The notes beneath the pieces were generated by a model that was not told the DNA's origin, did not search any database, and was given only the letters and a program-made list of their open reading frames with translations. Positions 42,603-51,050 of a stretch of DNA of 64,000 nucleotides are shown in pieces; within the stretch, counting starts at the first letter, position 1, and each line of letters opens with the position of its first letter. The translations under genes and the position numbers were made by a program. This stretch comes from an uncultured Eubacteriales bacterium (GTDB taxonomy: Bacteria; Bacillota; Clostridia; Christensenellales; CAG-917): positions 1 through 64,000 of the forward strand of contig URAF01000013.1 in assembly GCA_900545885.1 (NCBI GenBank), in the 5' to 3' direction.

Positions 42603-42623
42603 TGGTGCGCCCTCAGGGATTCG
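42603..42623. repeat. Outer attachment-site copy (21-bp repeat of the tRNA-Lys(CTT) 3' end)
   Basis: Twenty-one bases identical to 42950-42970, which is the 3' end of tRNA-Lys(CTT) including CCA. Divergence starts right after GATTCG. Confidence 0.85.
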
Positions 42624-42690
42624 TAGGAAGCGCCCAGCGGCTTCCGTAATAGCGTATTTGCAATCATCTGTTGGCGCAACTCGCTTTGCG

Positions 42691-42852
42691 CCGAACCTTT
42701 ATATCATCGGTGTACCGGAAAAAGACCGTCGGGAGTATATGGGACACGTTTCCGGTAGCCCAATGACGAATGACGTTTATACGACGTTTACGCCCGACGT
42801 GAAGGCGAAAAATATCTATGATATTTACGGTGATTTTTTACCGAAATTTTGA
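42691..42852 (+). pseudogene. Tyrosine recombinase (integrase) C-terminal remnant
   Basis: About 53 residues: NLYIIGVPEKDRREYMGH followed by SGSPMTNDVYTTFTPD and a TGA stop. The GH and the final tyrosine correspond to the last catalytic residues of phage-type integrases. All upstream catalytic parts are missing. It lies between the two attachment-site copies, so it is the leftover of the element that integrated into the tRNA. Confidence 0.7.
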
Positions 42853-42922
42853 CATCAAATTTGACATCAAATTTTTATGATTTTGATGTCAGGTAAACAA
42901 AGTATACTATTTGTGGGCAATG

Positions 42923-42946
42923 AAAAAACCCACTGTTTAGTGGGTT
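42923..42946 (-). terminator. Terminator after tRNA-Lys(CTT)
   Basis: An 8-bp stem (AACCCACT 42927-42934 with AGTGGGTT 42939-42946), GTTT loop and six T residues on the minus strand. It lies inside the former element. Confidence 0.85.
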
Positions 42947-42949
42947 TAG

Positions 42950-42970
42950 TGGTGCGCCCTCAGGGATTCG
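42950..42970. repeat. Inner attachment-site copy in tRNA-Lys(CTT)
   Basis: Matches 42603-42623 over 21 bases; 347 bp separates the two copies. Confidence 0.85.
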
Positions 42971-43025
42971 AACCCGGGACCCACTGATTAAGAGTCAGTT
43001 GCTCTACCAGCTGAGCTAAGGGCGC
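42950..43025 (-). tRNA. tRNA-Lys (anticodon CTT)
   Basis: Acceptor GCGCCCT/AGGGCGC, loop CTCTTAA and encoded CCA. Its 3' end served as the integration target and is duplicated at 42603-42623. Confidence 0.96.
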
Positions 43026-43076
43026 ATTTTTCGCGACGAGTACGCAAGTCTGCGGTCATCGTCGCTAACTTTGGAA

Positions 43077-43151
43077 TGGAGCGGGAGACGGGATTCGGAC
43101 CCGCGACTTTCACCTTGGCAAGGTGACACTCTACCACTGAGTCACTCCCGC
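43077..43151 (-). tRNA. tRNA-Gly (anticodon GCC)
   Basis: Acceptor GCGGGAG/CTCCCGC, loop TTGCCAA and encoded CCA. It is transcribed before tRNA-Lys(CTT). Confidence 0.96.
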
Positions 43152-43170
43152 ATTTCGGTTGCGCTTTAAT

Positions 43171-43199
43171 AATATATCAAACATCATTGCTTTTGGCAA
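43171..43199 (-). promoter_or_regulatory. Promoter of tRNA-Gly(GCC)-tRNA-Lys(CTT)
   Basis: On the minus strand, TTGCCA (43194-43199), a 17-bp spacer and TATATT (43171-43176). Confidence 0.65.
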
Positions 43200-43228
43200 C
43201 CGATTTTACTAAATTTTAGCCGTCGGCT

Positions 43229-44032
43229 TTATTTTTTGCGTGCCTGCAAATCTTCGGCAAATTTTACGAGGATTTCGCCATTGGGCAAAGTTCTCGCGCT
43301 TTCTCTTGCACGCGCCGTGCATTCCGCTATCAGTTTGCGCGCGCCGTCGACTCCTATTACGGAAACTATCGAGTTTTTGTCCTTGTCGCCGTCCAGTATA
43401 TCGTCCACAAGTTGGAACGCGAGTCCGACGTTGGAGGCATATTCCACAACCGCGCTTATCTGTTCGGGGTCGCCGCCCGCGACAATGGCGCCTGCCTGAA
43501 ACGCCGCCGTAATAAGCGCGCCCGTTTTCAGAGAATACATGGTCTTGAACTGTTCCGCGGTTTTCATTCCCGCTATGTCCATGACCTGCCCTCTCACCAT
43601 ATTTTCGGAAGCTCTGGTCACAACCGAAGCTGCGGAAAGGAAATCGTCGCCGAAGACACGCGCCGCGTTAATCAACACCGTTGCCGAACTGCTGAGAAGT
43701 GCGTCGCCGACCAAAATGGCGGTGGCTTCGCCGAACTTCTTGTGCACCGTGGGCTGACCTCTGCGCAAATCGTCGTTGTCCATTGCGGGCAAATCGTCGT
43801 GCACCAGCGAATAGCTGTGTATAAGTTCGAGTGCTGCGGCAAGGCTCATAACAGCCCCTTCGGGGAAACGGTCGCTTATCGCGCTCGCTCCCAGAAATAC
43901 CGCCGTCGGACGCACGCGTTTGCCGCCCCCGAAACAAGCATAATGCATTGCTTCGTCAAATTTTTCCCCCTTGCTTTCGAACATTCCGGAGAAATAGACT
44001 TCAAAGGATTCCAGAAATTCTTTAACCGTCAT
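43229..44032 (-). CDS. ispA: Polyprenyl (farnesyl/geranyl) diphosphate synthase
   Basis: A 267-residue short-chain prenyl transferase. The first aspartate-rich motif HDDLPAMDNDDLRRG, GKRVRP near the N-terminus and the second motif FQLVDDILDGDKD are present. It condenses IPP with allylic diphosphates to supply C15 precursors. Its ATG overlaps the xseB stop (ATGA), a very common xseA-xseB-ispA arrangement. Slightly short (family ~290). Confidence 0.94.
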   Translation of the reverse strand: MTVKEFLESFEVYFSGMFESKGEKFDEAMHYACFGGGKRVRPTAVFLGASAISDRFPEGAVMSLAAALELIHSYSLVHDDLPAMDNDDLRRGQPTVHKKFGEATAILVGDALLSSSATVLINAARVFGDDFLSAASVVTRASENMVRGQVMDIAGMKTAEQFKTMYSLKTGALITAAFQAGAIVAGGDPEQISAVVEYASNVGLAFQLVDDILDGDKDKNSIVSVIGVDGARKLIAECTARARESARTLPNGEILVKFAEDLQARKK

Positions 44033-44256
44033 TTTTCCAAATCAAACTCCTCGGTAAGATTATTCAGTTCGTCAACCAGCAAAGCAAGTTTCCCTTTCTC
44101 TTTTTTGAGTTCGGACATACAGGTTTTGCTGAGTTCGATACCTTTCTGAAAAGCCGCCACGGCTTCGTCTAGAGGAACGTCGCCTTCGAGTTTCTTGACG
44201 AGGGCTTCGAGTTCCTGCAAACTTTCTTCGAACTTTTTCATTTTTCCGTCTGCCAT
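44029..44256 (-). CDS. xseB: Exodeoxyribonuclease VII small subunit
   Basis: A 75-residue, mostly helical protein with KFEESLQELEALVKKLE and VPLDEAVAAFQKGIEL typical of XseB. ATG 44256 follows GGAGG; the frame open to 44298 lacks such a site. It complexes with XseA. Confidence 0.93.
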   Translation of the reverse strand: MADGKMKKFEESLQELEALVKKLEGDVPLDEAVAAFQKGIELSKTCMSELKKEKGKLALLVDELNNLTEEFDLEK

Positions 44257-44306
44257 AATTGCCTCCGATTGGCTCCTTGTTACAATATGCGGGAGCAAAC
44301 ACCGTA

Positions 44307-45530
44307 TCAGTTTTTGTCTGTCGGGTTGTTGTCCTTGATTAAGATTTCTTTGATTTCCGCTTTGAGCGTTCCGTCGCCGCCCTGCGCGGTTATGGTTTCG
44401 CCGACTTTGAGTTTGCGAACGGAAGTCACGCTTTTTCCTGCCGCCTGCACGTAAAAGTATCCGCGCGACAAGATTTTGAGCGGGCTCAGACTGTCAAGCA
44501 TTCCGACCGCGTACTGTGCGCGGTTTTCCGCTTTCTGTACGTTTCTTGTGGCAAGTACGGACAGATTTTCAATCAGTCTGCGAACTTTGTTGCCGCGCTC
44601 CGTGTAGAAAGTCTGCGCCTTGTGACTGACCGTTGTACACGCAACACGCGCACGCGCGCTTTTGCGCTCGAAATTGTGTTTGACAAGTCGCACCAGCCTG
44701 TCGTCTGTGACTTTCAGGGAGTCGACAAGCGCGTAATAGTCGTACGCCACCATTTCCGCCGCCGCAGTGGGTGTTGCCGCGCGTTTGTCGGCAACGAAGT
44801 CGACCAACGAAAAATCCGTTTCGTGACCGACAGCGGAAATTACAGGTGTTTTCATAGCAAATACCGCTCGCACAAGTTCCTCGTCGTAAAACGGCGCAAG
44901 GTCTTCCAAAGAACCGCCGCCGCGCGCGATTATTATGACGTCGTAACCGAGTTTGTCTACTCGTGCAAGCACTCCGCTGATTTCGTGCGCCGCACCTTCG
45001 CCCTGCACTCTTACGTCGCGGACGATTATGTCGATTACGGGATTTTTCTTGCGTATGGTGGTGTTGATGTCGCGTATAACCGCTCCCGTTTTGGAAGTCA
45101 CCACAAGCACGTTGGACACGTACTGCGGAATGGGAACTTTGTATTTGTCGTCGAAAAGTCCTTCTTCGGTGAGTTTTGCGCGCAAGCGCTCGAACTGCAA
45201 AAACAACAACCCTTGTCCCACGGGGGTTATGGACGTTGCCTGCAAAGACAGTCTGCCGCCTTTGACGTAATAGTCGATTTTACCGCGAAGGATTACGCTT
45301 TCGCCGTCTTTGGGTTTGTACGTTCTGGAATAGTTGAAACACACGCAGGAAATCTGCGAATTTTCGTCTTTGAGCGTGAAATACGCGTGTGCGCCGCTCG
45401 TTTTGAACCCCGACACTTCGCCGAACACTTCGAGATACTGAAAAATCGGCGAGTCGAAACACGCTTTGATTGTAGCGTTGACTTCCGATACGGTTATTGT
45501 CTTGTCGGTGAACGGTGTGGCTGTGTTCAT
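44307..45530 (-). CDS. xseA: Exodeoxyribonuclease VII large subunit
   Basis: A 407-residue XseA with the N-terminal OB-fold (GEVSGFKTSGAHAYFTLKDE, cited as GEVSGFK and HAYFTLKDE), the catalytic-domain signature IIARGGGSLEDL and SAVGHETDFSLVDFVADKRAATPTAAAE (cited as VGHETDFSLVD and ATPTAAAE). It degrades single-stranded DNA from both ends. The ATG follows a T-rich hairpin tail with no ribosome binding site, see the adjacent hairpin. Confidence 0.96.
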   Translation of the reverse strand: MNTATPFTDKTITVSEVNATIKACFDSPIFQYLEVFGEVSGFKTSGAHAYFTLKDENSQISCVCFNYSRTYKPKDGESVILRGKIDYYVKGGRLSLQATSITPVGQGLLFLQFERLRAKLTEEGLFDDKYKVPIPQYVSNVLVVTSKTGAVIRDINTTIRKKNPVIDIIVRDVRVQGEGAAHEISGVLARVDKLGYDVIIIARGGGSLEDLAPFYDEELVRAVFAMKTPVISAVGHETDFSLVDFVADKRAATPTAAAEMVAYDYYALVDSLKVTDDRLVRLVKHNFERKSARARVACTTVSHKAQTFYTERGNKVRRLIENLSVLATRNVQKAENRAQYAVGMLDSLSPLKILSRGYFYVQAAGKSVTSVRKLKVGETITAQGGDGTLKAEIKEILIKDNNPTDKN

Positions 45531-45535
45531 ATTAT

Positions 45536-45558
45536 AAAAAAGGCGACAAAATCGCCTT
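45536..45558 (-). terminator. Hairpin between nusB and xseA that abuts the xseA start
   Basis: A 7-bp stem (45540-45546 with 45552-45558), 5-nt loop and T-run on the minus strand. It overlaps the nusB stop codon and ends five bases before the xseA ATG. Confidence 0.7.
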
Positions 45559-45943
45559 AGTCCACAAATTTGGCAAGTACGCCGTTGACGAACCCGCCCG
45601 ACTTTTCCGTGCCGTACTTTTTGGCAAGCGTAACGGCTTCGTTAATGACTACCTTTGCGGGAGTGATTTTCTGCGAAAGCTCGTAAACCGCTATCAGCAA
45701 TACGACAAGGTCGGGACGGTAAAGCCTGTCCACGGTGTAACGTTCGAGTTTCGACGCAATCTGCGCTTTGAGTGCGTCGAGGTTTTCCGTCACGCCGAAA
45801 TAGCAAGCCTTGACGTAGTCCTTGTCCTCGTCCGTAAGGTCGGCGTCGGAGAGAAACAAATCCATCGTTTCGTCGTGGGTTTCTCCGTAGAAGGTGTACT
45901 CGAACACCAGTTTGAAAACATATTCCCTGCTTATTCTTCTCAT
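45557..45943 (-). CDS. nusB: Transcription antitermination factor NusB
   Basis: A 128-residue all-helical protein with REYVFKLVFEYTF at the N-terminus and VVINEAVTLAKKYGTEKSGGFVNGVL at the C-terminus (cited as VINEAVTLAKKYG and GGFVNGVL). It joins the rRNA antitermination complex with NusE. Its ATG overlaps the end of the Asp23-family gene. Confidence 0.96.
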   Translation of the reverse strand: MRRISREYVFKLVFEYTFYGETHDETMDLFLSDADLTDEDKDYVKACYFGVTENLDALKAQIASKLERYTVDRLYRPDLVVLLIAVYELSQKITPAKVVINEAVTLAKKYGTEKSGGFVNGVLAKFVD

Positions 45944-46284
45944 AGGTCGGTCTGGTTGGGGAAAATAACGCTCACTACCTGAACGTTGACGTTATGAACG
46001 CGGAACTTGGTTGCGTTTTCGATTTCCGCTTTGACTTTCTGCTGAACTTCGGCGACGACTACGGGCACGCGGTGACCGTAAACTATGTTGACAAACACGT
46101 CCACCGTAACTTTCTCGTTGGGGAGAAAATAAACGGAAACGCCGCCCCCTCTGATTGAACGCTTGGAGTGGTCGCGCGAGCGCAAAACTTCGACGCCTTC
46201 CACTTCGGATGCGGCGTCGGAAGCCAGCGACATTATTACGTCGGAAAACACCGACAGGTTTTTGGCATTCATTTCTTTTGGCAT
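45940..46284 (-). CDS. Asp23/Gls24 family protein
   Basis: A 114-residue protein of the Asp23 envelope-stress family (VIMSLASDAASEVEGVEVL at the start, VDVFVNIVYGHRVPVVVAEVQQKV later, cited in part as VNIVYGHRVPVVVAEVQ). It commonly precedes nusB in Firmicutes. Function as a membrane-associated scaffold is inferred from the family. Confidence 0.92.
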   Translation of the reverse strand: MPKEMNAKNLSVFSDVIMSLASDAASEVEGVEVLRSRDHSKRSIRGGGVSVYFLPNEKVTVDVFVNIVYGHRVPVVVAEVQQKVKAEIENATKFRVHNVNVQVVSVIFPNQTDL

Positions 46285-46301
46285 AATTGCTCCGTCAAAC
46301 G

Positions 46302-46330
46302 ATTATATCACAAACACTCGGCATACGCAA
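46302..46330 (-). promoter_or_regulatory. Promoter of the asp23-nusB unit
   Basis: On the minus strand, TTGCGT (46325-46330), a 17-bp spacer and TATAAT (46302-46307), about 18 bp before the start codon. Confidence 0.65.
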
Positions 46331-46448
46331 GGCGTTGAACGCACCGCACATTTGCAAATTTTGCCGCATTGTGAAATAACCACCGCCAAACGCAGAACGC
46401 AATTCCTCACGGCAAAAAACCTTTAATATTGCGCTTATGACGTATTTA

Positions 46449-47735
46449 TTACTTTTTGTCGGCTCCGTCCGACGTTGCGGACAAAGCGTTTTCCGCAAAC
46501 TCGTCAAGCACGACCTTTTCGCCGCCCTTCACTCTCGACTGCTCCGCAGCGTAAGCGATTACGTGACTCTGTATGCTCTGGAAAATATCCGTGCGGATAT
46601 TGCCGTTGACCAGCGCGGCAATCAACCCTATATCTCCGCCGCCGTGTCCTATGAAACTGCGCGCGGCACGGATTGTGCGCGGTTTTTTCCCGAACAGCGA
46701 AAGCGTGAGTTTTTTGTCTTCGAACTTGCCTTCCAGTATACCTTCCGACCCGCGCACGGTAATCGTGCGGTAAATGGCGGGAGAAAATGCCGTCATGGTG
46801 AGCGTCGCCTGCACTCCGTCGTCGAAATCGAGGGACACGGTCTGGTAGTCGACAACGTTGTTGTCGCACCTGAACACGCATTTGCCGAAATCGCCCTTGC
46901 ATAGCGCTTCGTGCACCTTTTCGACAGTGGGCACGCCGTCCTCTACAACGCGCGTCATAGGCCACGCAAACTGTCTTGCAAAACGCGGGAACTTTTTGAG
47001 TTTGTCCTCATACAGTTTCACCGCGTTATACGGGCATTTGTCGTTTTTGCAGTTTACGCATCTGTCGGCGCATACGGCGGGTTCGTTTTCGCGTTTGAAA
47101 TAGTTGAGTCTGCCCTGCGACTGAACGGAAAGGCACTTTGCACCGAGCATATAAACCATAAGGTCGAGGTCGTGACAGCACTTTGCGAAAATCATAGGCG
47201 TCGACGTTTCGGAGTTGCGCCAGTCGCCGCGCGTGTAGCTGTGCGCGTAGTGCCAGTAACCTACGTTTTCGTGCATTTCGAGCGCAACGAGTTTGCCGAG
47301 CACTCCGCTTTCTATGACTTCTTTGACTTTATCGTAGAATTTGGAATATCTGAGCACGTGGCAGACAGCCACTTTTCTGCCCAACTCCTGCGACTTTCGC
47401 GCGATTTCGGCGCATTCGGCAAGGTCTGCGGAAACGGGCTTTTCGAGAAGCACATCATAGCCTTTTTCGAGTGCCGCCATAGTGTGCCCGAAATGGTAAC
47501 TGTCCTGAGTACACACAAACAGCCAGTCGGCGCACTTGTCCTTTTCAGAAACTCCGCATAGTCGGAATAAAGACAAGCGTCGTCAAGCGTTTTGGTGTCG
47601 CGTTTTGCGAGCGCGAGTTTGTCGGGATTGTTGTCGATGACGGCAACGAGTTTTGCCCTGCGTTTTTGCAGAAAACGCAGTATCATTGCGTAAATGCGAC
47701 CGCGACCGCCGTATCCTAAAATTGCCACCCTTACC
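46449..47735 (-). pseudogene. Gfo/Idh/MocA-family oxidoreductase with a single frameshift
   Basis: The N-terminal Rossmann part (MVRVAILGYGGRGRIYA) is read from ATG 47735, preceded by GGAGG. Around 47542-47545 (a run of four A on the minus strand) the frame breaks. The rest (DWLFVCTQDSYHFGH, VLLEKPVS, then a cysteine cluster CADRCVNCKNDKCPYNAVK) continues in another frame to 46449. Adding one A would restore a ~428-residue enzyme. It may be a recent mutation, a sequence error or, less likely, programmed slippage. The family oxidises sugars or sugar derivatives; the substrate is unknown. Confidence 0.8.
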
Positions 47736-47761
47736 ATAAAAGTACACCTCCGTACACCGAA

Positions 47762-47790
47762 AGTATAAACTTTGTTTATACCCCTGTCAA
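47762..47790 (-). promoter_or_regulatory. Promoter with overlapping palindromic operator for the Gfo/Idh gene
   Basis: On the minus strand, TTGACA (47785-47790), a 17-bp spacer and TATACT (47762-47767). A perfect palindrome GTATAAACAAAGTTTATAC (47763-47781) fills the spacer and the -10. Confidence 0.8.
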
Positions 47791-47930
47791 TGGTGAAACC
47801 GAAACGCGCCATTGCCTACCCGTAACTACTCGTCGGTTTTCCGAAAAGCGCGGAGATTGAATCATACGCGTTACTACTGGTATTCCATACGCGTCACGAT
47901 TATATGGAAGATTAAAAATCTTTCGGCAAC

Positions 47931-47960
47931 AAAAAACAGAGCCGATTGTTTCGGCTCTGT
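47931..47960 (-). terminator. Intrinsic terminator of the spoIIIA operon
   Basis: A 10-bp stem (47936-47945 with 47951-47960), 5-nt loop and six T residues on the minus strand, 31 bp after spoIIIAH. Confidence 0.9.
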
Positions 47961-47990
47961 CATTCACGGCGTGTTGTGAGCGTTCCGCCA

Positions 47991-48476
47991 TCAGCTGTAA
48001 GGTATGATTTTGACGTCTGCGGCTTTGAACGTCGTTTCCGTCTGCACGATGTCGAGTATCTGTGCCGCCTGCTCCGCGGTAACTTCGGGCGCGCCGACGA
48101 CGACGTTCACTCCCGATTCGCTCATGGTGACGATTGCGTCTTCAAAGCCTTTGGATTTGATGAGCGTTTCGAGTTGGAGTTCCTTTTCCATTCTCTCGAC
48201 AAGTCCGAGTTTCTGTTCTTCGGCTGCCTTTTTGGCTTCCGCAGAACTGGTTTCGGAAGTGATTATCGCGTCGAGATACAGGAATTCGGATTCGCGCGTG
48301 GCTTCTCTGTCGCTGCGGTAGGCTGCGAAGAAGGTTTCCGTCACGGCGTTGGCGTCCGCGGGGGTGTTGTCGATCAGACGGTCATTGAGCGCCCAGTTGA
48401 GCACGCCCGTAGCAACGAGCAGGACCACCATAACGGACAAAACTAAAATCTTTTTGGTTCTGGTTTTTATTTTCAT
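47991..48476 (-). CDS. spoIIIAH: Stage III sporulation protein AH
   Basis: A 161-residue protein with one N-terminal membrane span (~10-30), a helical stretch rich in Glu/Lys and a C-terminal YscJ-like ring domain (GVNVVVGAPEVTAEQAAQILDIV, cited as NVVVGAPEVTAEQAAQIL). It forms the channel ring with SpoIIQ across the engulfing membranes. ATG 48476 is preferred because GGGAGG lies just upstream; ATG 48497 overlaps the previous gene. Confidence 0.9.
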   Translation of the reverse strand: MKIKTRTKKILVLSVMVVLLVATGVLNWALNDRLIDNTPADANAVTETFFAAYRSDREATRESEFLYLDAIITSETSSAEAKKAAEEQKLGLVERMEKELQLETLIKSKGFEDAIVTMSESGVNVVVGAPEVTAEQAAQILDIVQTETTFKAADVKIIPYS

Positions 48477-48493
48477 ACTGTCCTCCCTGAAAA

Positions 48494-48916
48494 TCATTTC
48501 ATTGTATAAACGTCGACGATGCTCTTGTCCACGCCCATAGCCGTTGTAGTAGCTTCGAGGAGCTTCAACATAACCTTGATGTCGTCCGCACCCTCTGCAA
48601 TGACCAGCACGCCCACCACTTCGTCGTCGCGGCGGGTAATCATTGTTTCCACCCTGCCTGCGCCTTCGATACCGCCGAGAATGGCGGCGAGCCTGCGTTC
48701 CTCGTCGTCCATAACAGACGACGACCCGCTTTCCGTTCCCGAAACCGACGAAGCGGCTTTTCCGGTTGCCACGGTAGAATATATGAGCAGTGCCACGGCG
48801 ATTATGAATATTGCGACGATAAGTTGAATGTTTTTTATTCCTTTGAGCTTTTTGAAAAAGCCGCTAGATTTGACTTTTTCGAGAGCGCCTTCCTTTCTTT
48901 CGTCAAGCACTTCCAT
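48494..48916 (-). CDS. spoIIIAG: Stage III sporulation protein AG
   Basis: A 140-residue bitopic protein. The span is at ~30-52 and the ring-building domain follows (AAILGGIEGAGRVETMITRR, then VLVIAEGADDI). SpoIIIAG makes a large ring in the mother-cell membrane. It overlaps the end of spoIIIAF by 14 bp. Shorter than the B. subtilis protein (~229). Confidence 0.9.
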   Translation of the reverse strand: MEVLDERKEGALEKVKSSGFFKKLKGIKNIQLIVAIFIIAVALLIYSTVATGKAASSVSGTESGSSSVMDDEERRLAAILGGIEGAGRVETMITRRDDEVVGVLVIAEGADDIKVMLKLLEATTTAMGVDKSIVDVYTMK

Positions 48917-49403
48917 CGCCGTCCCCTCCCGTGTAACGCACCTGAACGGTTACGGACGACTCCGCGACCGACAACCTTTCGGCCGCCGCGCTCCGAACCT
49001 TCGATATATGTTTATTCTCCTCGTCCTTTTCGAGAACCGACAGATATAAAATCAGGTCGATTCTTTCAATTTTCGACAAAGAACCCTCTTTTATGATCAC
49101 TTTAACCTCCGTTTCGTACCCTGACAGGGCAAGATAGGCTTTGAGGTCGTCGGCTTTTCCGTCCGCGAAAACGTCGGACGACTCCTGCAAAAATCCCTCG
49201 TCTGGTGATACCGTGGACAGTGTGGGTTCCCAGTTTTTGAGCGCGCCTATGATGTTTGGAAGCGGCGCGGCGATGACGAACACCACAAGCAAAGAAAACG
49301 CGCCTTTGACGTACTTCGAAGTCTGCCCTTCCGGCAAAACTATTTCTAGAAGTACGCCAAGACAAATGACGCCTACAATCCCCGTAATCCACGCACTCAG
49401 CAT
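48903..49403 (-). CDS. spoIIIAF: Stage III sporulation protein AF
   Basis: A 166-residue protein with two N-terminal membrane spans (~5-25 and ~33-53), a linker and a ring-like C-terminal domain. The start WITGIVGVICLGVLLEIVLP is characteristic (cited as WITGIVGVICLGVLLEIV). It starts one base after the end of spoIIIAE. Confidence 0.9.
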   Translation of the reverse strand: MLSAWITGIVGVICLGVLLEIVLPEGQTSKYVKGAFSLLVVFVIAAPLPNIIGALKNWEPTLSTVSPDEGFLQESSDVFADGKADDLKAYLALSGYETEVKVIIKEGSLSKIERIDLILYLSVLEKDEENKHISKVRSAAAERLSVAESSVTVQVRYTGGDGDGSA

Positions 49404-49404
49404 T

Positions 49405-50646
49405 TCACACCCCCAGATTGCAACTGCCGATAATCAGCATAAGCAGAACGAAAAACATAAACCCCACTCCCGTAAGCGCGGTTATGAGCAGCGACATATT
49501 GTCGGCAAGCGAACCGAGCACGGAGGAAGTCCGCGCGTCGCCCACGGGTTCGGCGATTGCGGCGGTAAGACGAAGTCCCAGCATAAACACCACAAGTTGC
49601 AGAAGCGGGAAAAGCACCACCGCAAGCAGCACGGCAACGCCCGTAAGCCCGACTGCGTTTTTGACAAGCACCATTGACGCGGACAGCAGGTCAAACCCGT
49701 CGGACAGATAACCGCCGAGAATGGGAACGTAACTCGACATTGCAAATTTCGCCGCATTGAAACTGAGTCTGTCTATCACGCCGCCCGTTATGCCCTGCGC
49801 AGTGAGAAAAGTAGCGAACAATCCGAATACTATGCCGATGAGCCACCCCGCCGCGGATTTGAAAAGTTTGGTGAGTTTGTCGAGTTTCACGTTTTTGGAA
49901 ATGTTGCCCACCACCGAAAATACGATTGTCGCAATGAACGCGGGCACTATAATCGTCTGTACCAGCTTGATAATCGACCCCGAAAGCACCGCCATAAACG
50001 GCTGATAAACGGCAACGCCGCTTGCTCCGCCGACCGCGGCAAGCAAGGTCAAAAGAACAGGAAAAACGGCTTCCGAAAACGCCGATAGAACGTCAATCGT
50101 ATGCGTTACGGTTTTGATGACTTTCACCGCACCCGTCATAAGTATCACGATGATTGCGGAATAACACACAACATGCACGACTTCGTTTGTCGATTTGCCG
50201 CCGAGTTCCGACGTCATGCCCGTCAACAGATTTTTGAGCAGGCAAATAACGATTATCGTGATAAACCCCGGCAGAAATCCGAGAAAATAGTTGCCCAGCA
50301 CGCCGCCGAGCGCGCTCATGAAGTTGCCGAAAAAGTCGTGTGCTCCGCCCTTTGTTATGCTTTTCAATACGGCTTTGAGGTCGTCTATGCCGAGCGCTGA
50401 CAAAGTGTCTTCGTCCAACGATTTCAAAAACTTCTCAAACAAGTCGGTATCCAGTCGGTCGATTGTTCCGTCCACGTTGTCGCTCAGGTCCTCTTCTATG
50501 TTTTCCTGCGCGTCGCTTGCGGCGTACGCCACGCCGTCCGCTTCCGAGATAAAACACAACGCAAGCATAGCCGAAACCGCGACAAGCAAAAGCACCGCCG
50601 CCGCCAAAAAACGTTTGTATTCCGATTTTCCGAAACGGGCAAACAT
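49405..50646 (-). CDS. spoIIIAE: Stage III sporulation protein AE
   Basis: A 413-residue polytopic protein with a signal-like N-terminus and about seven further spans. It is the likely transport component of the SpoIIIA-SpoIIQ feeding apparatus. ATG 50646 (MFARFGK) lies eight bases after AAGG; ATG 50652 would be too close to it. The long upstream extension of the frame overlaps spoIIIAD and is not coding. Confidence 0.9.
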   Translation of the reverse strand: MFARFGKSEYKRFLAAAVLLLVAVSAMLALCFISEADGVAYAASDAQENIEEDLSDNVDGTIDRLDTDLFEKFLKSLDEDTLSALGIDDLKAVLKSITKGGAHDFFGNFMSALGGVLGNYFLGFLPGFITIIVICLLKNLLTGMTSELGGKSTNEVVHVVCYSAIIVILMTGAVKVIKTVTHTIDVLSAFSEAVFPVLLTLLAAVGGASGVAVYQPFMAVLSGSIIKLVQTIIVPAFIATIVFSVVGNISKNVKLDKLTKLFKSAAGWLIGIVFGLFATFLTAQGITGGVIDRLSFNAAKFAMSSYVPILGGYLSDGFDLLSASMVLVKNAVGLTGVAVLLAVVLFPLLQLVVFMLGLRLTAAIAEPVGDARTSSVLGSLADNMSLLITALTGVGFMFFVLLMLIIGSCNLGV

Positions 50647-50657
50647 TTTCATAGCCT

Positions 50658-51050
50658 TCACATTACGTCCATAAGACCGCTGACAACGTCGACAAGCGCG
50701 GTGACGACGGATATGCTCATAAGGAAAATCACGATTTTCCCGCCGAACTGCAACTTTTGCGCAATTGAACCGCACCCCGCGTCCGTGGCTATGGACGCCG
50801 CGTATTCGGTTATGTATCCGATACCTATGATTTTGAGCACTGCGCTGAACACGGCGTCGTCTATACCGCTCTTTTCCACAAGATTGTCGAAAGCGAGTAT
50901 CACGTCCTGCAACGAACTTATCATCGTAATCACCATAATCACCCCCGTGGCGATTACGGCGAATACGGCAAATTCGGGTTTCGCCGTACGCAAAAGGCTT
51001 ACGACGACAACCCCGATAAGTGCGATTGACACGAGTTTTATCAGTATCAT
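50658..51050 (-). CDS. spoIIIAD: Stage III sporulation protein AD
   Basis: A 130-residue protein with four membrane spans. It starts at ATG 51050, overlapping the spoIIIAC stop (ATGA), and ends with LMDVM. Family sequence FDNLVEKSGIDDAVFSAVLKIIGIGYITEY (cited as EKSGIDDAVFSAVLKIIGIG) is well kept. Part of the SpoIIIA membrane complex. Confidence 0.92.
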   Translation of the reverse strand: MILIKLVSIALIGVVVVSLLRTAKPEFAVFAVIATGVIMVITMISSLQDVILAFDNLVEKSGIDDAVFSAVLKIIGIGYITEYAASIATDAGCGSIAQKLQFGGKIVIFLMSISVVTALVDVVSGLMDVM

